Origin: Bacillus sp. RAR_GA_16
GTDB taxonomy: Bacteria > Bacillota > Bacilli > Bacillales > Guptibacillaceae
Direction: 5' to 3'
Assembly (NCBI RefSeq): GCF_020165985.1
Contig: NZ_JAIUKZ010000011.1
Span: 202,642-266,641, forward strand
DNA length: 64,000 nt
A program made the translations under genes and the position numbers. The first letter of the stretch is position 1. Each line of letters begins with the position of its first letter. Below the pieces are notes generated by a model. That model worked only from the letters and a program-made list of their open reading frames with translations, was not told the DNA's origin and searched no databases. Below, piece by piece: positions 16,475-25,630 of this stretch.

Positions 16475-17875
16475 TTAATAAACAACAGCATTCGTTAAGT
16501 CAACGTACTCCACTTCTTCTCGGCTATCAATCAACCATTTCCCATTACTTTTCACTAGTTTGTAGTGAAAACCATTTGAAGTGACTTCTGTCTGCACGTT
16601 GGTTTCTCCTTGCTCATGATTGGCTGAATCCATCGTCACGAGAACGTCGATTTCTGCTTTCTTTCCAGATGAATCGATCAAGAAGCTGTCGAGATCAAAG
16701 GCTGCCTCCACAACCTCTCCAGTAAAAGCGGCATTATTTTCCCGAACAGACTGAAAGCGTTCCTCAAAATATGATTGTAGCTCCGGTGTTAGGTTTGAAA
16801 AGTAATCGGTTTCCAGGTTTTCATAGGCATGGATCCAATCATTTAAGTAAGTATTAACAGCAGAGATAATTAACTTTGTTTCATCCTGATGCTGCACCAC
16901 TTCTGGCTGATCGGCGACTTCCTTTTCAATCACGGCAGGTTCGCGATAGTCGATGGAAAAGAACGGAGCTTCTCCTTCAAAATGAACGGAAGGACTTTTC
17001 ACAACGCCTGCTTCAAATTTCTTCTCTGCATGCATAACGACAGACCCGTCCGTTGGATAAGGACCGATTTCTCCGGCATCACCGATCGCAATGCCAGTAT
17101 CTTTTCCATTTATAAATAAGCGAGCATCTTCATAGTTCGAATCTGGCATCACAAACGCGCCATTAACAGGCAAATCGACCTGCACGGTTTCCTCAGATGG
17201 CGCGAGTTCAACCTCCGCTTCTCCACGCATCGTGTATCCTTCATTCTCTAAAACGGTTTCAAACTGATAGCTCCCTGGCAGAAATGGTCCGATTTTTTTA
17301 CCGTCTTCACCAATCGTTCCGCTCTCTTCTTTATTAATAAAGAGCGATGTTTTGTTAAATTGCGTTCCTACCTCAACGTAAATTGGGGAGGAAGTGATTA
17401 CATAATCCTTAAAAAGAAAAAATGCCTTCCCATCTTCCATTACCGTCATTTGAAGGAACAGGTTTTCGTTCGGTTTGATCAGCATATGATCGCTTAAGCT
17501 TCTTGCCTGTCTCTCCAAATCTTGAATAAGAAGCCTTCGTTGGTCAGGATGCTCCTTCAAAAGCGAAACAAAACTCGCAAGCTCGGCTTCTTGAGAAAGC
17601 AATGGATTTGTGTCAGGAATGAACTTGCCAATCGCTTCGTAATCCTCTTTTAATAACGCATCTTTGAATCGCTCTACTGCTCGCTCAGGAGAGGTGATCC
17701 ATTTTAACGTTAAAAAACTACCAATCAGGACAAGGAGTATCCCTCCAACGATTCCTACCCATAACACGCCTCTCGATTTCTTTAATGGCGTCTGCCTCTT
17801 TCTCGCTACCTTCTGTCCGCACTTAACGCAAAATGATCCAGTTTCGCTCCTATTACACTGATGGCACCAATTCAT
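16475..17875 (-). CDS. TcaA/YvbJ-like zinc-ribbon membrane-anchored protein
   Basis: A 466-residue protein with an N-terminal zinc ribbon (CHQC at 4-7, CVKC at 16-19), one transmembrane segment (about 39-60) and a large outer domain with repeated TcaA-like beta modules (FINKEESG, LFINGKDTG). A C-terminal NTF2-like region (about 345-455) ends the protein. The layout matches the TcaA/YvbJ group, linked to cell-envelope stress and glycopeptide response in staphylococci. The ATG at 17875 has GGAGG 7 nt upstream. It is divergent from two more zinc-ribbon genes, suggesting a shared envelope function. Confidence 0.8.
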   Translation of the reverse strand: MNWCHQCNRSETGSFCVKCGQKVARKRQTPLKKSRGVLWVGIVGGILLVLIGSFLTLKWITSPERAVERFKDALLKEDYEAIGKFIPDTNPLLSQEAELASFVSLLKEHPDQRRLLIQDLERQARSLSDHMLIKPNENLFLQMTVMEDGKAFFLFKDYVITSSPIYVEVGTQFNKTSLFINKEESGTIGEDGKKIGPFLPGSYQFETVLENEGYTMRGEAEVELAPSEETVQVDLPVNGAFVMPDSNYEDARLFINGKDTGIAIGDAGEIGPYPTDGSVVMHAEKKFEAGVVKSPSVHFEGEAPFFSIDYREPAVIEKEVADQPEVVQHQDETKLIISAVNTYLNDWIHAYENLETDYFSNLTPELQSYFEERFQSVRENNAAFTGEVVEAAFDLDSFLIDSSGKKAEIDVLVTMDSANHEQGETNVQTEVTSNGFHYKLVKSNGKWLIDSREEVEYVDLTNAVVY

Positions 17876-18002
17876 CTTCCCACCTCCGCCCATTATTCCA
17901 AATCATATGGGAGAGATTTCTAATTATGCCTGCTATTCCAAACCGTTTTTTAACATGATTTTGAACTTTTATCATATCTATGAAAAAGTCAGGAAAAGCC
18001 CT

Positions 18003-18024
18003 CGCTCTTCTTCGTTGAAGAGCG
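18003..18024 (+). other. 5'-leader hairpin before the zinc-ribbon gene pair
   Basis: CGCTCTTC and GAAGAGCG form a perfect 8-bp stem with the loop TTCGTT, 10 bases ahead of the AAGGAGGAG ribosome site. No T-run follows, so it looks like an mRNA leader structure rather than a terminator. Confidence 0.4.
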
Positions 18025-18048
18025 AATAGAAGCAAGGAGGAGATGGAC

Positions 18049-18531
18049 ATGTCGGACCTACAAACGAAAATAGGTGGAGGTTTATCAAAGCTTCAAGATG
18101 GCCTCCAGCAAGGAAAAACCAAACTCCAAACGGCACAGGAAGTTTCACAGCTAAGGAAGCATGCAAGTGATGCGGCTTCGAATCGTATGAAAGTCATCAA
18201 TCAGCTTGGAGAGCTTACGTATCGACTCTTACGAAAAGGAGAAATCCAGCATTCTGAGTTAAATGAACAAATGGAGCGTCTTCTTCCATACGACCTGGAA
18301 CTTTATCAGGCGAATCGTTCCCTCAGTCAAATGAAAAAAGAATCTAGTGATCACGTTTGCGAATGCGGAGCCCCCATCCAAGAAGAGGATACGTTTTGTG
18401 GAAGCTGTGGAAGTAAAGTTCTCATAGTAGAACCCCCTGAAGCGCTCGCAACGCAACCGTGTGATAGATGTAAGGAAGAAGTACCTGAGACTGCTCGATT
18501 CTGCGGTTGTTGCGGTTTGAAAAACGGCTAG
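18049..18531 (+). CDS. Double zinc-ribbon coiled-coil protein
   Basis: A 160-residue soluble protein. The first half (about 1-95) is polar and helical, probably a coiled coil; the second half has two zinc ribbons, CECG...CGSC and CDRC...CGCC (about 107-155). ATG 18049 is chosen because AGGAGG lies 8 nt upstream. Its stop overlaps the ribosome site of the next gene, so the two are translated together. Zinc-ribbon proteins of this kind often sit beside TcaA-like genes; the function is unknown. Confidence 0.75.
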   Translation: MSDLQTKIGGGLSKLQDGLQQGKTKLQTAQEVSQLRKHASDAASNRMKVINQLGELTYRLLRKGEIQHSELNEQMERLLPYDLELYQANRSLSQMKKESSDHVCECGAPIQEEDTFCGSCGSKVLIVEPPEALATQPCDRCKEEVPETARFCGCCGLKNG

Positions 18532-18537
18532 GAGGTG

Positions 18538-20094
18538 TTGATCATCACGTACTGTACAACTTGTGGCAACGCGGTTAGCGACAATTACTGTCCTTTTGAT
18601 GGGACTTTTCAGCTTCATGCAGAGACTCCAAGTGTTACATCTGGCGCCATACCAAAATTTTGTTCAGATTGCGGAACAGAAGAGAGCGGTCACCAATACT
18701 GTTTACAATGTGGCTCTTTTCAACTTCCTCTCGTCCCATATAAAACGGAACGCCCCCAAGAAAAGGTGGCGACATCTTATACAATTCCTGAATTTAGCGG
18801 CATCCATAAAAAGTTAGCCATACTCTGCGCCTTTCTTGCCTTTCTTGCGGTTGGCATTATGTCCTTCGTTGTATCAGAAGGATTTCAGCAACAGGCTGCA
18901 TCATTCCAACAAACCCTTAATGATTTAACGGAAGTTGGGCCAACAGAAATGGTAAGCAATTTCTATTATGATTACGGTACTGAAAACGCTCCGTTAACAG
19001 ATCCTTTCTTCGGTATGACAGATTATTGGATGTCCGCGCATCTCCTAAATTCTACGCTTTCCATTGATATGACAGAAGGTGGTGAGCGATCTGGTGTAGA
19101 GCTTGAGCTTCAGTCTGGTATGCTGATCCTTCTTTTACTTCCGCTTATTTCACTATTGATCGTCGGATATCTATACGGGAAAAGAGCAACAGGTACGATT
19201 CAACAATCCTGGCTATCTTCGCTTTTAATCGGCCTTATTTATGGCGGTCTAACGGCGCTCATCGCTCTAGTTGCAGGATTCCAATTCGATGCTTCTGTAC
19301 AAGAAAGCGGTATGATTGCAAACTTGTCGATTGATAACAACTATCCCTTCATAAAAGCTTTCTTTGCGGCATTTTTCATCGGAACAGTCTTCTCGTTTAT
19401 TGGTAGTTTGTATGGAAGTGGCATGATGAAACAAGTAACTTCTTCTCCATTAAAAGAGGGCGTTCGAACAATCACATTTGGAATCGCCATCTCCATTTCA
19501 GTGATGGTTTTGTTCCTCTACCGCTTGATGTCTGACGCTAGTCCTTTTCTTAGCTTTGACAACCTACCTGCAACCTACTTCCTAATCATCGTGTTTCAAG
19601 GCGGATTTCTTCTATGGAATACACTAAACCTTTCTTCTCTTACGTTAGATATGAACTTGCTAGATGAGAAACTACAGGTAATGTATTCTGCACTTGGAGG
19701 ATTAAAAGTTGAAACAATTGAACCTTACTCAATCTTTAGCTTTCTATTAAATCAACCAGGGAACTTCAAACTTTATATGATAATTGGGTTGCTCATCCCA
19801 ATTGGATTGTTTTTATGGGCAGGATATAGGCTGCACCAGGGAGGCGCCATTCAGCTTCATCGAATTGTGGTATTTGGTTTGCTGTATGCTTTTATGATGT
19901 CTTTACTAACTGCCGGCTTAAATACTGGGTTCACGTTTACGCTCGATTTTGCAGCAGGAGAATTTCAAGACATGGCTGACATACCCTTTCTTTTTATTGG
20001 TTCCTCCGCCATCGTGACATTCTTCAAGTGCTTTATCTTCTCCACCCTTCTCGCCATTTGCGGTGCTTATTGGAAGAAGCGGAGAATGGAGTAA
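18538..20094 (+). CDS. Polytopic zinc-ribbon membrane protein
   Basis: About 518 residues. Two zinc ribbons at the N-terminus (CTTC..., CSDC...CLQC, within the first ~60 residues) are followed by about eight to nine hydrophobic segments from residue 95 to the end. I do not recognise a defined function. The start is odd: GGAGG is followed by GTG-TTG-ATC-ATC with no ATG, so the start is TTG 18538, GTG 18535 or even an ATC. The gene follows the previous zinc-ribbon gene with a few bases between, and the group of three probably forms one envelope system. Confidence 0.72.
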   Translation: MIITYCTTCGNAVSDNYCPFDGTFQLHAETPSVTSGAIPKFCSDCGTEESGHQYCLQCGSFQLPLVPYKTERPQEKVATSYTIPEFSGIHKKLAILCAFLAFLAVGIMSFVVSEGFQQQAASFQQTLNDLTEVGPTEMVSNFYYDYGTENAPLTDPFFGMTDYWMSAHLLNSTLSIDMTEGGERSGVELELQSGMLILLLLPLISLLIVGYLYGKRATGTIQQSWLSSLLIGLIYGGLTALIALVAGFQFDASVQESGMIANLSIDNNYPFIKAFFAAFFIGTVFSFIGSLYGSGMMKQVTSSPLKEGVRTITFGIAISISVMVLFLYRLMSDASPFLSFDNLPATYFLIIVFQGGFLLWNTLNLSSLTLDMNLLDEKLQVMYSALGGLKVETIEPYSIFSFLLNQPGNFKLYMIIGLLIPIGLFLWAGYRLHQGGAIQLHRIVVFGLLYAFMMSLLTAGLNTGFTFTLDFAAGEFQDMADIPFLFIGSSAIVTFFKCFIFSTLLAICGAYWKKRRME

Positions 20095-20164
20095 GTGTCC
20101 GTTGGAGGTGGACTTTTGAGGTTTTTTGTTTGCGAAGGGGGTCAGGCTCGAGCCTGACCCCCTT
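20092..20164. repeat. Family A composite repeat, copy 3
   Basis: A degenerate first palindrome (AAGTGTCC...GGAC, about 20092-20117), a T-rich linker, then a perfect 30-bp palindrome (20135-20164) with core GTCAGGCTCGAGCCTGAC. It starts at the stop codon of the zinc-ribbon membrane gene and ends just before the remnant of the M24 gene. Confidence 0.82.
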
Positions 20165-20175
20165 TATACATCCAT

Positions 20176-20941
20176 CTACCTCTCCAACACCGCGTTCCGA
20201 ACATACGTAACGTCTGCTACCTCAACTTCCTGATACACCCATTCTCCTGTATACGTCATGTTCGCCAAAGTACACAAGTCGCGTAACGTTCGCTACAAGA
20301 CCCGCTTCTTCTGCACAAATCACAATCATCGCATGGCGCTCAAGCTTCTTTTCAGTTGGGATAGGATGGCGGTAGCGATAGATCCGCTCATCTGTTGCTA
20401 CGAGCAACACCTGAATCGACATTCCACCTGCAAGAATTTTCGATGCAAGATGCGCTTCAATTTCTTTTTCCGTTTGACCTGGTTCAATTTCACGGCACGT
20501 CTCTTCTACCGCTTTGGCCGCTTTTTGACACAAATTTCGATAGCGGTCACGCTCATCAACTGACAAAATAGAGCGATACTTTCCAAGCTCTTCATCCACT
20601 ACATCCCAGTCCGCATAAGGCATGTCAGCTGCCATACGCTTTCCAGACGTTACCGATTCAATTAAATGTTCAGCAGGTTTGTACCAATCATCAGACAGCA
20701 CTTCAAAAGAAAACGACAGATCGGCACATTCTTCTTCCACTATGCGGCGCTCTTCCATTTTGGATGTGACAAGATACGCCTGCTCACGTGTGATAATCCA
20801 GTCGGCTACACCTGCTTCCATCGTCTGAACGATGTAATTCGTATTCCCGCCTGTGATCCAAGAAAAATTGTTCCTTCTTCTCAGTAACACGCCATCATAA
20901 CCCTGTTCCTCTAAAAATAAACGTACCTTCTCAATACTCAT
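20176..20941 (-). pseudogene. M24-family aminopeptidase/creatinase-like gene with internal deletion
   Basis: The open frame (20222-20941) encodes only 239 residues: an N-terminal creatinase domain and the first part of the M24 'pita-bread' fold, ending after NVTRLVYFGEH. Family members are about 360-380 residues. Past that point the open frame gives an unrelated short tail, while the next frame gives YTGEWVYQEVEVADVTYV and then RNAVLER before a stop at 20176, which looks like a normal M24 C-terminus. Roughly 100 or more codons holding most metal ligands are missing. It overlaps galE by 4 nt (ATGA), so it was the last gene of the galactoside operon. It is almost surely inactive. Confidence 0.78.
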
Positions 20942-21930
20942 GACTGATCTCCATACCCTTCAGGATGATTTTGATGCCAGTTCCAGGCGTGCGCAACAAT
21001 TTGCGAAAGCTCTGGATAGACCGGCTTCCACCCAAGTTCATTCATCGCTTTTGCCGACGAAGCAATTAACGTCGCTGGATCTCCAGCACGACGTGGCGCT
21101 ACTTCTGCTTCAATTGACTTCTCCGTCACACTACGACACGTATCAATCACTTCTTTCACCGTAAACCCTTTGCCATTCCCAAGGTTATAAATGCCGCTTT
21201 CATTCGTTTCTTTCATCTTTTTCAACGCAAGGAAGTGAGCCTGCGCAAGGTCAAGGACGTGAATATAATCACGGACACATGTGCCATCTTTCGTATCATA
21301 ATCATCACCAAAAATCGATACCTTCTCACGCTGTCCAAGCGCCGCTTGAAGGACAATTGGGATAAGGTGAGACTCTGGTTGATGATCTTCCCCAATTTTC
21401 CCTTCTGGATCAGCACCAGCTGCATTAAAGTAGCGAAGCGAAGTGGATTTTAAGCCGTAAGCATCATCACACCAGCGCAGCATTTTCTCAATCGCAAGCT
21501 TCGTCTCTCCATACGGATTCGTTGGATTTGTTACATCGTCTTCCTCAATCGGCGTTCTCTCTGGATTTCCATAAGTGGCAGCAGTCGATGAGAACACGAT
21601 GTATTTCACATCATGTTCAATGAGTTTTGAAACGAGCGCCTGGGAACCCGCTACGTTATTGCGATAATATTCAAGCGGATTTGTCACGCTCTCCCCAACA
21701 AGTGAACTTGCAGCAAAGTGAATGACAGAATCGATCTCATGATCGGCAAAAATTTGATCGATTACTTTTCCATCTGTTAAATCTCCTTCATACAACGGAA
21801 CGTTAAGCACAGCCTGTTCATGCCCTTTTGTTAGATTATCAAGCACGACAACATCTTCATTTTGCTCTTGTAAATACATAACCGTATGGCTCCCGATATA
21901 TCCGGCACCACCAGTGACTAAAATCGCCAT
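20938..21930 (-). CDS. galE: UDP-glucose 4-epimerase (operon copy)
   Basis: A 330-residue extended short-chain dehydrogenase that interconverts UDP-galactose and UDP-glucose. The NAD loop GGAGYIGSH (7-15), the FSSTAATYG serine/threonine segment and YGETK catalytic motif (about 145) are present. ATG 21930 is preferred, with GGAGGGG 8 nt upstream. It completes the Leloir pathway with galK and galT in the same operon. A second, more distant galE lies at 37327. Confidence 0.94.
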   Translation of the reverse strand: MAILVTGGAGYIGSHTVMYLQEQNEDVVVLDNLTKGHEQAVLNVPLYEGDLTDGKVIDQIFADHEIDSVIHFAASSLVGESVTNPLEYYRNNVAGSQALVSKLIEHDVKYIVFSSTAATYGNPERTPIEEDDVTNPTNPYGETKLAIEKMLRWCDDAYGLKSTSLRYFNAAGADPEGKIGEDHQPESHLIPIVLQAALGQREKVSIFGDDYDTKDGTCVRDYIHVLDLAQAHFLALKKMKETNESGIYNLGNGKGFTVKEVIDTCRSVTEKSIEAEVAPRRAGDPATLIASSAKAMNELGWKPVYPELSQIVAHAWNWHQNHPEGYGDQS

Positions 21931-21990
21931 GTTTTTCCCCTCCAAGTACTTCATTAATCGTCGAATACGATCGTTATTTCCCGGAAAATA

Positions 21991-24000
21991 CTAGTTTAGC
22001 GTCAATACATATGAACCAAGTGGCGCAACTGTCATTTCTCCTCGATATTCCTCATGCGAAACCGCGTCGATCCACGTACCGTCTGGTAGCGTAAGCGTAC
22101 CGTCATGATCCGTCGAATGATTCACAACGGATAAGAAAACTGTCCCGTCTTTTCCAGTACGCGTAACAGATTCTACGTTTTCACTTGAAGCGATCGTAGT
22201 AACATCCGTTTCTTTAAAAACTTCTGCATAAAGAGCATCCATCATCTCTTCTTCAAGAGCCGAGCCAATGTAGTAAACCGTTCCTTTTCCATACTGGTTT
22301 TTCGTGATTGCCGCTGTTTGTTCATAGAAACAGCCTCGATATTCCGCAAGCACTTCCGCTGTCGTCGGCTCAACGAGATCACACCAGATAGAAGCGACAG
22401 AGTTCAACCCTTTAAGCGATCCCTGAACACCTTCAACCTCATTGCTTTGACCAAGCTGAAGCGATTCATACTCATTGATTTCAACACCTGCAAGCTCACG
22501 TAGTGCGCCTGGAAGCGTATCTTCTACGACAAAATTGTTCTGTTCTTTCACCCCTGCGCGATAAGAAAGAATGACGGATCCACCTTGCTCTGCAAAACGG
22601 GAGATTTTCTCATTAACTGCTGGATCGGTTAGGAAATAAACCGGGACAACAAGCACTTTATACCCGTCAAGATTGCTTTCTTTTGTTACAATGTCCGTCA
22701 TCGCATTCATGCGATGGGCAGGACTGTAGAAGCGAAGAAACTCTTGCTTGTATTCAAATGCATTGCTTTGTGGCTGAATGCCCCACGCCCAAGCGTTTTC
22801 GACATCATAATAAACCGCGACATCCGCACGATATTTCGATGCAATCCAGTCATCTCCAAACACACTCAAGGAATCGATCACTTCTTTTACTTCATTGTAT
22901 TTACGCTTTGGTTTTCCATCATGATCAAGAACACCATGGCAAAATTCTTCCGTTCCAAAACGTGCTGCACACCAGCGGAAGTACACAATCGCTTCAGCAC
23001 CGCGAGCAATCGCTTGATACGTCCAAAGCTTAATATGACCTGGACGCGGCAAGTAACCGATGCGGCTCCAACCTTGCGCTCCTGAAAGTTCTTCCATCAC
23101 CCAGAAACCTTTCCCATCTTTTGAAGAACGACACAAATCATGCTGATGCGCAATCGCAGCTGGCGCAATTGGCTCAGGTAAACCGCCCCATACCGGATAG
23201 TTATCGAACGAAATGAAATCAAGCTCTTTTGACATATCCCACTGATTAATGGCCTGATCGGTGTACACAAAGTTATGCGTAATCCACTGATCAGAGCGTA
23301 TATGCTTTCGAAGAATGTCGGTTTGAAGCTTATTGTATGAGGTATACGCATCCGCACAAAAACGATCAAAATCAAGAAGCAAGCTTGGATTATGTTCTTG
23401 GAATACTTTACGTGGCACAGGAATTTGCGACCAAGCTGTATACGTTTGACTCCAGAACACGGTGCCCCACGCTTCGTTTAACGCATCTAGCGTTTGATAT
23501 TTTTGCTTAAGCCAAATGTGAAACGCCTGCTGATCAACATCGCCATAGCTACGATCTGATTTTTCATGACCGTATTCATTGTCTACTTGCCAACCAATAA
23601 TCCCATCATGCTGACCGTAACGCTTCGCCATTTCTTCTACCATTTTCGCTGAAAACTGACGATACACTTCACTGTTAACAGTATAGTGACGTCTTGCTCC
23701 AAAGGAAATCACCGTACCATTCGGATCGACAGGTAAAATTTCTGGATATTTTTCACACATCCAGGCAGGTGGTGTGGCTGTTGGCGTTCCTAGAACCACC
23801 TTGATTCCATTCTTCGTCATTAAGTCAATGGCTTCATCATAAAGCCCGAAATCGTAAGTTCCTTCCTCAGGCTCCATCAGCTGCCAACCAAATTCAGCGA
23901 TGCGCACCACATTCACACCAAGTTCTTTCATTAATTTTACATCTTCCTTCCAGCGCTCTTTCGGCCACTGTTCCGGGTAATAATCGACACCTACATACAT
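21991..24000 (-). CDS. GH42 beta-galactosidase
   Basis: A 669-residue family 42 glycoside hydrolase. The acid/base E142 (WQVDNEYG) and nucleophile E303 (FWVMEELSG) are in the TIM barrel, followed by trimerisation and C-terminal beta domains. No signal peptide is seen, so it acts on galactosides or galacto-oligosaccharides after import. ATG 24000 is supported by AAGGAG at 8 nt. A hairpin lies just upstream, between it and galT. With GH35 and GH36 it gives the operon two beta- and one alpha-galactosidase. Confidence 0.93.
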   Translation of the reverse strand: MYVGVDYYPEQWPKERWKEDVKLMKELGVNVVRIAEFGWQLMEPEEGTYDFGLYDEAIDLMTKNGIKVVLGTPTATPPAWMCEKYPEILPVDPNGTVISFGARRHYTVNSEVYRQFSAKMVEEMAKRYGQHDGIIGWQVDNEYGHEKSDRSYGDVDQQAFHIWLKQKYQTLDALNEAWGTVFWSQTYTAWSQIPVPRKVFQEHNPSLLLDFDRFCADAYTSYNKLQTDILRKHIRSDQWITHNFVYTDQAINQWDMSKELDFISFDNYPVWGGLPEPIAPAAIAHQHDLCRSSKDGKGFWVMEELSGAQGWSRIGYLPRPGHIKLWTYQAIARGAEAIVYFRWCAARFGTEEFCHGVLDHDGKPKRKYNEVKEVIDSLSVFGDDWIASKYRADVAVYYDVENAWAWGIQPQSNAFEYKQEFLRFYSPAHRMNAMTDIVTKESNLDGYKVLVVPVYFLTDPAVNEKISRFAEQGGSVILSYRAGVKEQNNFVVEDTLPGALRELAGVEINEYESLQLGQSNEVEGVQGSLKGLNSVASIWCDLVEPTTAEVLAEYRGCFYEQTAAITKNQYGKGTVYYIGSALEEEMMDALYAEVFKETDVTTIASSENVESVTRTGKDGTVFLSVVNHSTDHDGTLTLPDGTWIDAVSHEEYRGEMTVAPLGSYVLTLN

Positions 24001-24045
24001 TGTGTTAGCTCCTTTTGCCATTTTGTAGTTTAGATTCAATGTGAA

Positions 24046-24072
24046 AAGAAGCTCGCCAAAATCGGCAAGCTC
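24046..24072 (-). terminator. Hairpin between galT and the GH42 gene
   Basis: On the minus strand GAGCTTGCC and GGCGAGCTT form a stem (one mismatch) followed by CTTTTCAC. It begins at the galT stop and may reduce expression of the GH42-galE end of the operon. The T-run is short, so full termination is unlikely. Confidence 0.45.
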
Positions 24073-25605
24073 TTATTGGTTTAAATGAGTGTTAAGCGCG
24101 TCTGTAAAACGGTCAAACGCTTCCTGACCAGATGCGTTTCGTTTAAAGACACCAGCATGACTTAAAATATCAGAGAAGATTAGTCCGACTTCATCACGCA
24201 ACCGGTTGTGTACATTTGAGACGTCCAGGTCCGGATATTTTTCAAGAAGGGTTTTCGCCCATTCAACATGCTTGTTAATCCGTTCATCACGTTCGATATG
24301 GTTTAGCGGATTTTCACCTATGAGCGATTCATCGAGCAAATGAAGTTCTTCTTGTAATCTGCCGGGAAGCACTGCCAGTCCCATCACTTCAATTAAGCCG
24401 ATGTTTTCTTTTTTAATATGGTGCACTTCCGCATGAGGATGAAACAGTCCCATCGGGTGCTCTTCTGTCGTGCGATTGTTTCGTAGGACAAGATCAAGCT
24501 CATAGTCATCACCATTTCGACGAGCGATTGGGGTAACGGTGTTATGAGGCTTATCATCTGTAAATGCAAAGACCTCGGCGCTTTTATCGCTATACCCTTT
24601 CCAGAACTGAAGAATGGCGTCGGCAAGTTCACCTAACTCTTCGCGATCATTGCTTTGAAGACGTAGCACTGACATGGGCCACTTGACAATGCCTGCTTTC
24701 ACATTCGAATAAGTCGACAGAACAACATCTCGCTCCACCTCGGCTTTCGCCATTGGAAAGTCATGCTTTCCTCCTTGAAAATGATCATGACTTAATATGG
24801 AACCGCCAACGATTGGCAGATCTGCATTTGAGCCGATAAAGTAATGAGGAAACTTTCCAACAAATTCAAGCAGTCGATCAAACGTACCGCGCGAAATTTT
24901 CATAGGTTCGTGTTCACCGTATAAGACAATCGCATGTTCGTTGTAGTAAACATATGGAGAATACTGCAAATACCACTGTTTCTCATCGAGCGTGACAGGA
25001 ATCATCCGAAGATTTTGCCGTGCGGGATGATTGATTCGACCCTCGTACCCTACGTTTTCTTTACAAAGCAAGCATTCAGGATAGCCGCTTGACTTCATTG
25101 TTTTCGCAGCCGCAATCGCTTTCGGATCTTTTTCTGGTTTGGAAAGATTAATCGTGATTTCCATCTCACCATATTCCGTTTCCGTAAGCCACTCCTCATT
25201 TTTTGCAATGCGATCTGTACGAATGTAGTGAACATCTTTTGAATAGTCGTAAAAGTTAGCTGTAGCGGCTTCAGGGCCTACCTGTTCATAAGTCTTTTCA
25301 AACGTCTCAATCACGCCTGATGGTCTTTCCGTTAAGCATCCCATGATTTTCGTATCAAGCAAATCACGATAAGTGACCGTATTTTCAACGAGTCTTCCAT
25401 TTTCAAAGGCCCAATCTAAGATTCGATCTAAAATTGTAACGGGGCTATTCGGGATATTTGAAGGAACATCACTAGGATCACTCTCTTTAAGCTGAAGCAC
25501 TTCTAGCAATTGATTTCGCGCGTATGACAAATCCCACTCATGAATCAGATGCTTCTTCAATCCATATTGGAGGAGGCGATTAATCTCTTGGTCTATGCTA
25601 GTCAT
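24073..25605 (-). CDS. galT: UDP-glucose-hexose-1-phosphate uridylyltransferase (Firmicutes type)
   Basis: A 510-residue GalT of the long Gram-positive class, which transfers UMP from UDP-glucose to galactose 1-phosphate. Conserved segments include ECLLCKENVGYEGRINHPAR (about 175-194), GGSILSHDHFQGG (about 265) and HPHAEVHHIKKENIGLIEVM. ATG 25605 lies 25 nt after the galK stop with GGAG 7 nt upstream. Clear assignment. Confidence 0.95.
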   Translation of the reverse strand: MTSIDQEINRLLQYGLKKHLIHEWDLSYARNQLLEVLQLKESDPSDVPSNIPNSPVTILDRILDWAFENGRLVENTVTYRDLLDTKIMGCLTERPSGVIETFEKTYEQVGPEAATANFYDYSKDVHYIRTDRIAKNEEWLTETEYGEMEITINLSKPEKDPKAIAAAKTMKSSGYPECLLCKENVGYEGRINHPARQNLRMIPVTLDEKQWYLQYSPYVYYNEHAIVLYGEHEPMKISRGTFDRLLEFVGKFPHYFIGSNADLPIVGGSILSHDHFQGGKHDFPMAKAEVERDVVLSTYSNVKAGIVKWPMSVLRLQSNDREELGELADAILQFWKGYSDKSAEVFAFTDDKPHNTVTPIARRNGDDYELDLVLRNNRTTEEHPMGLFHPHAEVHHIKKENIGLIEVMGLAVLPGRLQEELHLLDESLIGENPLNHIERDERINKHVEWAKTLLEKYPDLDVSNVHNRLRDEVGLIFSDILSHAGVFKRNASGQEAFDRFTDALNTHLNQ

Positions 25606-25630
25606 GGTTTCTCTCCACTCCTCTCCAAAT

